The notes beneath the pieces were generated by a model, which made no database searches, was not told the origin of the DNA, and was given only the letters and a program-made list of their open reading frames with translations. From the NCBI GenBank assembly GCA_018053685.1, contig JAGPKW010000054.1, positions 1 to 5,797 of the forward strand: 5,797 bases of DNA, given 5' to 3'. The translations under genes were made by a program, and so were the position numbers. This document shows positions 1 through 5,797 of the stretch, piece after piece; position 1 is the first letter of the stretch, and each line of letters opens with the position of its first letter. The stretch comes from Patescibacteria group bacterium. Its GTDB lineage: Bacteria; Patescibacteriota; Patescibacteriia; JAGPKW01.

Positions 1-719
1 ATTTATCAAAAACGTATAATATTCCAGCCTTTATTGCTGACCCAGTATCAGTCGATGAGTTTACTGAACTTGCAAGGCTAACAGGACTAAAAGATATTCA
101 AAGAGTTTCTCTGGATCATCCATTAAACATTAGGGCAATACTTAAAAAATATTGCGAAGAAGAGAATAAAAACTTCACATATTTATGTGCGATTTGTGCT
201 CATTTAGGTGGAGGAATTTCTGTTACTGCTTTTAAAGAGGGTAAATTAGTTGATGTCAGCAATCCTAATGAAGGAGGACCATTTTCTACAACAAGAGCTG
301 GCAGTTTACCATCAATTGATATTGTTGAGATGTGCTATTCTAATATTTATGATATGACTAGTTTGAAAAAACTTCTTTTGACAAAGGCTGGACTGGTATC
401 ATATCTGGGGACAAATGATTTCAAAGTAGCTATCAAAATGATGGAAGAAGGAAATTTATATGCTAAAGATGTAGTAGATGCTCTTTGTTACCAGGTTAGC
501 AAAGAAATAGGAGCAATGTCTTTAGCAATAGGAAGAAGGCCAGAAGTTATCATATTGACTGGTGGAATTAGTAATTCAACTTATGTTGTTAATGCCATTA
601 AAGAGCGAGTTTCTTTTATAGCTCCTCTTAAAGTTTATCCTGGGAGCGATGAAATGGAAGCACTTGCATATGCAGCATTAAATGCAAAAAGCGGTAAAGA
701 AGAAATCAAAGTATACTAA
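1..719 (+). CDS. buk: Butyrate kinase family protein, upstream paralogue (5' end outside window)
   Basis: This is an acyl-phosphate:ADP phosphotransferase of the acetate/butyrate kinase (ASKHA) family, expected to make ATP and a free acid from an acyl-phosphate in the cytoplasm. The frame is open from base 3 with no stop, so the gene is cut by the window edge. A Met at 330 lies inside the conserved domain and is not the start. The 238 visible residues align without gaps to residue 118 onward of the second kinase (1672-2745), so about 117 residues are missing. Visible family positions are IPAFIADP (Asp), the catalytic His codon at 117-119, the nucleotide motif AHLGGGIS, Arg in TTRAGSLP, LGTND, LTGGI and the final DEMEAL Glu. 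Identity to the other kinase is roughly 40-50% by eye. The odd point is Asp at 114-116, just before the catalytic His, where the other copy has Phe. It is probably an active kinase with shifted substrate preference; butyrate itself is not proven. Confidence 0.88.
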   Translation, partial: LSKTYNIPAFIADPVSVDEFTELARLTGLKDIQRVSLDHPLNIRAILKKYCEEENKNFTYLCAICAHLGGGISVTAFKEGKLVDVSNPNEGGPFSTTRAGSLPSIDIVEMCYSNIYDMTSLKKLLLTKAGLVSYLGTNDFKVAIKMMEEGNLYAKDVVDALCYQVSKEIGAMSLAIGRRPEVIILTGGISNSTYVVNAIKERVSFIAPLKVYPGSDEMEALAYAALNAKSGKEEIKVY

Positions 720-726
720 ATTTATT

Positions 727-734
727 AAGGAGGT
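727..734 (+). promoter_or_regulatory. Strong Shine-Dalgarno for ptb
   Basis: AAGGAGGT is a near-perfect anti-16S match, 9 bases before a GTG codon at 744. An in-frame TAA sits at 741-743, directly before that GTG, so the start cannot lie further upstream. There is no in-frame ATG until codon 95. Together these fix GTG as the ptb start. Confidence 0.9.
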
Positions 735-743
735 AAGCATTAA

Positions 744-1655
744 GTGATACAAAATTTTATAGAAGCAAAAGCTAAAGTTAAGAGTTTTCCCCAAAAAAGG
801 GTTGCTGTAGTTGGAGCTGGGGATATAGATGTAATAGAAGCTGTATTTGATGCTAAAAATGAAGGATTGATAGAACCAATTTTTATTGATTCTAAAGAGA
901 AAATATTAAAAGCAAATTCAGGTAAATTCGATTTAAGCGATATAGAAATAATCGATGAGAGAGAAAAAATACTTCAATGTCAGGCAGGCATAAAACTGGT
1001 TAAAGAAAATAGAGCAGATATTTTGATGAAAGGTTTAATACCAACACCAATCCTTTTTAAAGAAGTTTTAAATAAAGAAACTGGCTTAAGATTTGGTAAA
1101 CTTCTTACCCATATAGGAATTATAAAAACACCTAACTATCATAAGATGTTAGTAATGACAGACGGAGGCATTGTAATTGCTCCAACACTCGATGATAAAA
1201 TAGCAATTCTTGAAAATGCTTCTATTGTAGCAAAAGCTCTTGAAATAGAGAAACCTAAAGTAGCTGTAATATCGGCAGTTGAGACTATTTCAACAAATAT
1301 GCAGTCAACTGTTGATGCTGCAATATTAACAAAAATGTATGAAAGGGGACAACTACCTGGCTTAATTGTTGATGGACCCTTAGCTATGGATAATGCAGTT
1401 TCTAAGGAAGCCGCTCAACATAAAGGTATAAAAAGCGAAGTTTCTGGAGATCCAGATATACTCCTTATGCCTAATATAGAATCAGGAAATATATTTTATA
1501 AAACACTTGTTTATCTTGGGGGTGGCGCTGATACAGCTGGTATAGTGATAGGAGCTAAAGTTCCTCTTGTTGTTCCTTCAAGATCTGATTCCCCTCAAAA
1601 TAAGTTAAATTCTATAATAATGGCAAACCTCGTTTCTTATTCAATTTCGAATTAA
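744..1655 (+). CDS. ptb: Phosphate butyryltransferase (phosphate acyltransferase family)
   Basis: This cytoplasmic enzyme converts butyryl-CoA (often also branched-chain acyl-CoA) plus phosphate to acyl-phosphate plus CoA, supplying the kinases on either side. Its 303 residues match the usual length of about 300 for Ptb and cover a single phosphate acetyl/butyryl transferase domain. Visible family motifs are ADILMKG (91-97), TGLRFGKLLTHIG (113-125), TDGGIVIAPTLDDK (139-152), VISAVE (175-180), the run VDGPLAMDNAVSKEAAQHKG (209-228), GDPDILLMPNIESGN (235-249) and the late SRSDS (279-283), which corresponds to SRADS in many relatives. It begins at GTG behind a strong ribosome site, 24 bases after the upstream kinase, and ends 16 bases before the second kinase, so all three are probably one transcript. 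Phosphate acetyltransferase is the main alternative, but length, motif set and kinase neighbours favour Ptb. True acyl preference cannot be read from sequence. Confidence 0.95.
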   Translation: MIQNFIEAKAKVKSFPQKRVAVVGAGDIDVIEAVFDAKNEGLIEPIFIDSKEKILKANSGKFDLSDIEIIDEREKILQCQAGIKLVKENRADILMKGLIPTPILFKEVLNKETGLRFGKLLTHIGIIKTPNYHKMLVMTDGGIVIAPTLDDKIAILENASIVAKALEIEKPKVAVISAVETISTNMQSTVDAAILTKMYERGQLPGLIVDGPLAMDNAVSKEAAQHKGIKSEVSGDPDILLMPNIESGNIFYKTLVYLGGGADTAGIVIGAKVPLVVPSRSDSPQNKLNSIIMANLVSYSISN

Positions 1656-1659
1656 AGTT

Positions 1660-1664
1660 AGGGG
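1660..1664 (+). promoter_or_regulatory. Ribosome binding site of the second kinase
   Basis: AGGGG lies 7 bases before ATG 1672 in the 16-base gap after the ptb stop. It is a weaker match than the AAGGAGGT in front of ptb, which may mean the kinase relies partly on ribosomes arriving from ptb (inference). Confidence 0.6.
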
Positions 1665-1671
1665 TATAAAA

Positions 1672-2745
1672 ATGAGCGAAGAATTGATACTTGTGATAAA
1701 TCCAGGTTCAACATCCACAAAAGTAGCTGTTTTTGGTGAAAATAAAGAGATTTTTAAAACAAACATTTCTCATAGTGCAGAGAAACTTAAAGAATTTAAA
1801 TCCATAGTTGACCAATACATTTTTCGTAAAGATGCAATAATTAAAACTATGAATGAGAATAATGTTAATTTTGATAGTATAAAGTGTATTGCGGCAAGAG
1901 GTGGCCTTCTTAAGCCTGGTCCCTCAGGAGTTTATGCTGTCAATGAAAAAATGGTTTCTGATTTAAAAAATTGCAAATACGGAGAGCATGCATCAAATCT
2001 TGGTGCAATAATAGCTTATGATTTATCTAAAGATTATAACATTCCAGCCTTTATCGCTGATCCAGTAACAGTAGACGAAATGGATAAATTAGCAAAATTT
2101 ACAGGACTAAAAGGTTTAGAGAGAAGAAGTATTTTTCATGCACTAAACCAAAAATACATTGCAAGAAAATTTTCTAAAGAGAATAATAAAAAATATGAAG
2201 ACTTAAATCTTATTGTAGTTCATATGGGAGGTGGAATTTCAATAGGGATTCACAAAAATGGTAGAGTAGTTGATGTGAACAATGCCTTAAATGGAGATGG
2301 TCCTTATTCTCCAGAAAGAGCTGGCACATTACCTACTTTAAGTTTAGCTGGTATATGTTTTTCAAATAAATATACAAAAAGCGAAATGCTTAAAAATCTT
2401 GCTGGCAAGGGTGGTTTTGTATCTCATCTTGGAACTAATGATGCTAAAGAAGTAGAAAATAGTGCATTGAACGGAGACAGCAAAGCAAAACTAATTATCG
2501 ATGGTATGATTTATCAAATTTCAAAAGGTATTGGTGAAGCAAGTACTGTTCTTGGTGGTAAAGTTGATGCAATAATCTTCACAGGTGGTATAGCAAAATC
2601 TGAATTTATTACTTCTGAAATAAAGAGTTATGTGGATTATATTGCCCCAATTTTTGTTTATCCTGGAGAAAATGAAATGGAAGCTCTTTCAGAGAATGTA
2701 TTTAGGGTATTGAAGGGAGAGATAAAACCATCAATTTATGAATAA
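1672..2745 (+). CDS. buk: Butyrate kinase
   Basis: This enzyme transfers phosphate from butyryl-phosphate to ADP, giving butyrate and ATP, the last step of the Ptb-Buk route. The 357 residues are full length for the family. Motifs in order are VINPGSTSTKVAV (8-20, N-terminal phosphate loop), AARGG with Arg76, FIADP with Asp130, RRSIFHALNQ with His156 (equivalent by motif to the catalytic His of acetate kinase), VVHMGGGIS (182-190, nucleotide binding), SPERAGTLP with Arg216, SHLGTND (251-257), FTGGI (303-307) and NEMEAL with Glu335. No key position is missing, so it looks fully active. Branched-chain acid or 2-methylpropanoate kinase activity is an alternative that sequence cannot separate. 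Its last 8 bases overlap the start of the P-loop ATPase gene. It lies in tandem with a diverged paralogue across ptb. Confidence 0.95.
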   Translation: MSEELILVINPGSTSTKVAVFGENKEIFKTNISHSAEKLKEFKSIVDQYIFRKDAIIKTMNENNVNFDSIKCIAARGGLLKPGPSGVYAVNEKMVSDLKNCKYGEHASNLGAIIAYDLSKDYNIPAFIADPVTVDEMDKLAKFTGLKGLERRSIFHALNQKYIARKFSKENNKKYEDLNLIVVHMGGGISIGIHKNGRVVDVNNALNGDGPYSPERAGTLPTLSLAGICFSNKYTKSEMLKNLAGKGGFVSHLGTNDAKEVENSALNGDSKAKLIIDGMIYQISKGIGEASTVLGGKVDAIIFTGGIAKSEFITSEIKSYVDYIAPIFVYPGENEMEALSENVFRVLKGEIKPSIYE

Positions 2746-3439
2746 AAGTATATTCTTGTTTATTGGAAATATGGGTTCAGGAAAAAGTGAAGTTGCTATT
2801 AATTTTACTTTGAGACTCACAAAAGAAGGGAAAAGACCTGTAAAATTGCTTGATCTTGACCTAATAAAACCTTACATTAGGATTCGGGATATTTCCGAGA
2901 AACTCTTAAAAGCTGGTATTGACCTTATTGAACCATATGGCAACCTCAAAAACGCCGACATGCCAATTGTTCCAGGTAGAATTATGGATTATATTATGGA
3001 TGATAGTTATGATCTTGTGTTGGATGTGGGTGGTGAAGAAAGAGGAGTCATAACTATTGCTCAATTTGCTAAACCGTTAAAAGAGAAAAATCTCGAAGTT
3101 AATTTAATAATTAATACTTTGAGGCCATTTTCCAGATCAATTGAACAGATTATCTCGGTAATTAATTCTCTTGAGTACAATTCAAAACTTAAAATCACAG
3201 GTCTCGTTAGTAATACTCATCTTAGATTTGAATCAACAATAGAAGAAGCTTATAAAGGTTATGAGATACTTTCTTCCGTAAGCAGAGAACTAAATATCCC
3301 TATTAAATTTGTTTGTATTTGGGAGAAATTATTAAACTCAAATAAAAGTGTCGAGATCCAAGATAAATTTAAAGGTCAGGATATCTTGCCATTAAAGTTA
3401 TTTTTGACTTTTCCATGGGAATTAGATTCCTCAGTTTGA
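2738..3439 (+). CDS. Small P-loop ATPase associated with acyl-CoA/2-oxoacid operons, function unknown
   Basis: This 233-residue soluble protein is one P-loop NTPase domain related to the SIMIBI (MinD/CobQ-like) group. It shows a classic Walker A GNMGSGKS (10-17), a LLDLDLIKPYIRIRD segment (37-51) resembling the switch of related ATPases, and LVLDVGGEE (93-101) as the Walker B/DxGG region. GLVSNTH (155-161) may contact the base. It lacks the deviant KGGxGK loop of MinD/ParA, so it is probably not a partition protein. From memory, close relatives in Clostridia carry VDLDIVNPYFRSRE and DVGGDD motifs, are often named cobyrinate synthase-like, and sit beside ptb/buk or 2-oxoacid:ferredoxin oxidoreductase genes. 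No amidotransferase domain is present, so CobB activity is unlikely. An in-frame TAA at 2723-2725 leaves ATG 2738 as the only start. The best upstream purine run (2713-2721) is too far away, so translation is probably coupled to buk. Its role is unknown. Confidence 0.82.
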   Translation: MNKSIFLFIGNMGSGKSEVAINFTLRLTKEGKRPVKLLDLDLIKPYIRIRDISEKLLKAGIDLIEPYGNLKNADMPIVPGRIMDYIMDDSYDLVLDVGGEERGVITIAQFAKPLKEKNLEVNLIINTLRPFSRSIEQIISVINSLEYNSKLKITGLVSNTHLRFESTIEEAYKGYEILSSVSRELNIPIKFVCIWEKLLNSNKSVEIQDKFKGQDILPLKLFLTFPWELDSSV

Positions 3440-3445
3440 AGGAAT
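3426..3445. other. Inverted repeat across the convergent stop codons
   Basis: ATTCCT (3426-3431) and AGGAAT (3440-3445) form a 6-base perfect inverted repeat with an 8-base loop, placed over the overlapping ends of the two convergent genes. A competing pair, GGAAT (3418-3422) with ATTCC (3426-3430) and a 3-base loop, uses the same central arm. Neither strand has a T-run directly after the stem, so neither is a convincing intrinsic terminator. It may mark a weak bidirectional 3' end or may be chance in AT-rich DNA. Confidence 0.3.
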
Positions 3446-5524
3446 ATAAAAAAGAAATTCAACTCCTTGATCTAAGTTTCTTGCTATTATTTCTCCTCCG
3501 TGAAGTTTAACAATTTCCTCAACAATACTTAAACCAATTCCAAAACCTGGGATAGTATGTTGTTTTTTATTAGAGGATGCGAATGGAGAAAATATTTGTT
3601 CAAGAGAGTTTTCAGGAATTTTGGGACCATTATTTTTAACCGAGAAATAATGTTTATTTTCTGATTTATAATATAATATTTCGATAACACCATCGTTTTT
3701 TAAATAATTTATTGAATTTATTATTAGATTGTCAAATACTTCCTTTAACCTTAGTGGGTCTGCATAAAACGATGAACTATCATCATCAATTTTTAAATTT
3801 AATTTAATATTCTTATCATTTACTCTCACTAAATTAGCTTCTAAGACTTCCTCTAATAATGTTTCAATATTAATAATTCTTTTATCAAGAGTAATACCTT
3901 TGAATTCGATACGTGATAGTTCCATCAAATTATTTAAAAGTAATACTAATTCACTGGATTGTCGCAATATTAGATCTGGTAAATTTTTCTTATCACTGTC
4001 CTTAACTTCATCAGAAAAAGTTAATTTAGTGGCTTCTGTTATTACAGTGATATAATTTCTTATATCATGTAGCATCTTTGCAAAAAATAGATCTCTTTTT
4101 TCTTTAATTTCGGATATTTCTTTATTTGCTTGAGAAAGATTTTCCAAAAGCATTAAATTTTTAAGTATTATACTAATATTTAAAGTTAATTCATTGATGT
4201 AATCTAAAATCTCAGGATCTTCAATAAAAGATTCTTCTTTTACTCTTAAAAAAGCTAAACAGAGTATTTCTTCTTTATGAAATAGAGGAATAATTAAACC
4301 TATTTTTTCATTTTCTATAAATTCTTGCTCTTCGTGTGTAACTCCAGTAAATTCTGGATATATATCTATATAAGAGCTAAATATAGGCTTGTTGTTACTT
4401 TTGAAATATTCGATTAGCATGCTTCTTGTAGAAACTTGAAAACTTGAATTTTTAATATCTGGATTTATATAAAGGTTTTTAAGTCTATCATAGAGAAACA
4501 AATATAGACAATCACAGCCAGTTATAAATTTGAGATCACTACTGAAAAGTTCTGCGAAAGAATTGATGTTATCGCAGGTTAAGTATCTCTCAATGGAAGA
4601 TTTGATTGATTTTTCTATGGAGGTGTGCTTTTTGAATAAATTTTTTTCTAAATTCTTTTTAACCTGCTCGTAAATTAGAGTTGTAACAACTACTATTATA
4701 GCGATAAATAAGAGCTTATGAAATAAATTATTGTTAATTGTACTTAATTTAAATGTATTCTCAATAAAAGGAATTATAATAAATATTGAGATATATGTAA
4801 TCAATACTGTAATTACAACTGTTAAAAAAATTGCCAAAATGTAGGTTGTTAGCTTTCTTGCAAACCTTCTTGTTTTTATAAACTTAAATCTGAAAACAGC
4901 ATAAAGGATTAATAAAGAATTTATTAAATTAGATAGAATATCTATTGGGTAAGCACCCAAAATTGGGCTTAAGTTGGCAAGCGTGCCAGCCATAAGTATG
5001 AATGAACCTATAATTACATATTTTAAACCAATTTTTCTAAATAAATCTTCTTCTTTCCGGTAAGAAAGAAGAAGTGTAATAGCAGAAAGAATCATAATCG
5101 CATAATCCACTCCATATGCAACTAATATTAGTCGTCCAGGCTCGTAGATAAAAGAATTTCCATTGAACTTAGCTTGTGATACAATTAAACCTGAAATATT
5201 TAATATTTCTAAAAAGAAATATGCTAATGTATTAAATATTTTTAATTTATTTTGCTTAAGTGCATATTTACACGCAAAATCATAGTAAAGCATAGGTATT
5301 AAGAGAAGAGCAGAAACCATAAATCTATTCCAGAAGAGTGGAGTAAAGATTGGAGAGTTAAGGTGCATCATAAAGGAGCCAAAGCTCCATATAATGTTTG
5401 CAAGAATGTAATAACTTAAAGCTCTATTTGTTCTGTTTTTTTCAGCTCTAAGAAGAACCACAAAAATTACAAAAAAGCATATAGATGTTAAAAGAGGAAC
5501 TATGCTTGTTATATCAGTAATCAT
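3431..5524 (-). CDS. Membrane sensor histidine kinase with multi-helix N-terminus, GAF-like and HATPase domains
   Basis: This is a 697-residue two-component sensor in the inner membrane. The N-terminus has about seven hydrophobic helices (roughly 7-25, 35-55, 67-85, 98-118, 133-154, 165-185, 195-215), resembling histidine kinase 7TM sensor regions. Two more follow at 226-255 and 268-285. Residues about 305-455 look like a cytoplasmic GAF domain, then a helical linker (455-480). The HisKA H-box is HDIRN with His486. The HATPase_c domain shows an N-box FDNLIINS (597-604), a G1 segment NNGPKIP (631-637) with Asn where many kinases have Asp, a G2 box GFGIGLS (660-666) and HGG (675-677). It should autophosphorylate His486 and pass phosphate to a response regulator, but none is in the window. 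Its ATG overlaps the stop of the upstream gene as ATGA, and no good ribosome site precedes it. Signal and target are unknown. Confidence 0.9.
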   Translation of the reverse strand: MITDITSIVPLLTSICFFVIFVVLLRAEKNRTNRALSYYILANIIWSFGSFMMHLNSPIFTPLFWNRFMVSALLLIPMLYYDFACKYALKQNKLKIFNTLAYFFLEILNISGLIVSQAKFNGNSFIYEPGRLILVAYGVDYAIMILSAITLLLSYRKEEDLFRKIGLKYVIIGSFILMAGTLANLSPILGAYPIDILSNLINSLLILYAVFRFKFIKTRRFARKLTTYILAIFLTVVITVLITYISIFIIIPFIENTFKLSTINNNLFHKLLFIAIIVVVTTLIYEQVKKNLEKNLFKKHTSIEKSIKSSIERYLTCDNINSFAELFSSDLKFITGCDCLYLFLYDRLKNLYINPDIKNSSFQVSTRSMLIEYFKSNNKPIFSSYIDIYPEFTGVTHEEQEFIENEKIGLIIPLFHKEEILCLAFLRVKEESFIEDPEILDYINELTLNISIILKNLMLLENLSQANKEISEIKEKRDLFFAKMLHDIRNYITVITEATKLTFSDEVKDSDKKNLPDLILRQSSELVLLLNNLMELSRIEFKGITLDKRIINIETLLEEVLEANLVRVNDKNIKLNLKIDDDSSSFYADPLRLKEVFDNLIINSINYLKNDGVIEILYYKSENKHYFSVKNNGPKIPENSLEQIFSPFASSNKKQHTIPGFGIGLSIVEEIVKLHGGEIIARNLDQGVEFLFYIPSN
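5047..5074. repeat. Perfect 11-bp inverted repeat inside the histidine kinase gene
   Basis: CTTCTTCTTTC (5047-5057) is the exact reverse complement of GAAAGAAGAAG (5064-5074), with a 6-base loop (CGGTAA on +). It lies in codons for LLLSYRKEED, residues about 151-160, where the fifth membrane helix meets a charged cytoplasmic loop. In the kinase mRNA it would form an 11-pair hairpin. No T-tract follows on either strand, so it is not a standard terminator. It may simply result from Leu-rich codons facing Lys/Glu-rich codons. Confidence 0.6.
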
Positions 5525-5797
5525 TTCTTGGGATCTTCTTTAATAATTTCTAAAAATTTATTCATTAATGCTGTTGATGGATTCATGTGTGGTATGGATA
5601 TTGGTTCATCTACGTTTGTTTGAATAAACTTTTTAAACTTTGAGAATGTTCCATATGGTACAAGAGTGATCTTAAGAGGCTTTTTGCCAATCATCTGTTC
5701 ATAATCTCTATAATCATGGTCCAACTCTTTTAATGCATTATGAACTAAATCTTCAATATTTGGTTCAGAAAGTGAATTGTCTATCATTTCAATATAA
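5521..5797 (-). CDS. C-terminal part of a GH3-like adenylate-forming protein (5' end outside window)
   Basis: The frame stays open to the window edge. A Met at 5785-5787 has no ribosome site in the 10 visible bases before it, and the upstream codons (Tyr-Ile-Glu) read as protein, so this is most likely the last 91 residues of a longer gene and not an 88-residue protein. The pattern YIEM...P...LVHNALKELDHDYRDY, then PLKITLVPYGTF and IPHMNPS near the end, resembles the C-terminus of bacterial proteins annotated as GH3 auxin-responsive promoter family. These are acyl-adenylate/acyl-acid-amido synthetase-like enzymes in the ANL superfamily, and the similarity is from memory of the family. No catalytic part is visible, so the reaction is unknown. 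The TGA stop overlaps the histidine kinase ATG (ATGA, 5521-5524), so the two are probably co-translated. Confidence 0.5.
   Translation of the reverse strand, partial: YIEMIDNSLSEPNIEDLVHNALKELDHDYRDYEQMIGKKPLKITLVPYGTFSKFKKFIQTNVDEPISIPHMNPSTALMNKFLEIIKEDPKK

Noticed and set aside
330..719. A separate 129-residue gene starting at Met 330
   Set aside because: The same frame is open and homologous to butyrate kinase from base 3, and Met 330 falls in the middle of the conserved domain. It is an internal Met of a gene cut by the window edge.
1..719. Pseudogene status for the upstream kinase because of its divergence
   Set aside because: The visible frame is intact to its stop, aligns without gaps to the second copy, and keeps the visible catalytic and nucleotide-binding residues.
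720..743. Promoter or riboswitch between the first kinase and ptb
   Set aside because: The gap is 24 bases and is filled by the ribosome binding site; there is no room for a promoter or a structured leader.
2738..3439. Cobyrinic acid a,c-diamide synthase or a MinD/ParA partition ATPase
   Set aside because: There is no amidotransferase domain and no KGGxGK deviant Walker motif. The length and DVGGE motif fit a separate small family.
3440..3470. Intrinsic terminator after the ATPase gene (AAGGA/TCCTT arms with an A/T-rich centre)
   Set aside because: The arms are 5 bases long and separated by about 20 bases, and no T-run follows the stem on either strand.
5521..5787. A complete 88-residue protein starting at 5787
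   Set aside because: No ribosome site is visible before the Met, the frame continues to the edge, and the Tyr-Ile-Glu before it fits the GH3-like pattern. A partial gene is more likely, though 10 bases are too few to be certain.

Overview
This is an AT-rich bacterial window (GC by eye around one third). It holds two convergent gene blocks. The left block (+ strand) is an acyl-CoA to acyl-phosphate to acid module with two kinases: the 3' part of a butyrate-kinase-family gene, a complete phosphate butyryltransferase gene (ptb), a complete butyrate kinase gene (buk), and a small P-loop ATPase that overlaps the end of buk. The right block (- strand) is the 3' end of a gene that looks like the C-terminus of a GH3-type adenylate-forming protein, coupled by an ATGA overlap to a large membrane sensor histidine kinase. 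The two blocks meet tail to tail and overlap by 9 bases.

Likely host: an anaerobic, low-GC bacterium that makes ATP from acyl-CoA by substrate-level phosphorylation. From memory, kinase-transferase-kinase order occurs in Thermotoga maritima, and P-loop proteins like this one sit near ptb/buk and 2-oxoacid:ferredoxin oxidoreductase genes in Clostridia and their relatives. A Thermotogota-, Caldisericota- or Firmicute-like host fits, but nothing here fixes the phylum. Strong Shine-Dalgarno use (AAGGAGGT before ptb) and a GTG start fit any of these.

How the genes work together: Ptb would swap CoA for phosphate on butyryl-CoA or branched-chain acyl-CoA, and a kinase would pass the phosphate to ADP, releasing the acid. 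Two diverged kinases around one transferase suggest a division of labour by substrate or regulation. The upstream kinase keeps the catalytic positions of the family but has Asp where the other has Phe, next to the catalytic His, in the presumed acyl pocket. The P-loop ATPase has no established role; its overlap with buk ties its synthesis to the kinase.

The histidine kinase has about nine membrane segments, a GAF-like region, a HisKA helix with an HDIRN box and a HATPase_c domain. No response regulator is in the window. Non-coding DNA is almost absent: the gaps are 24 and 16 bases, and every other junction overlaps. I saw no RNA genes, mobile elements, CRISPR or recognisable promoters. The promoters of both blocks must lie outside the window or be internal and unrecognised.
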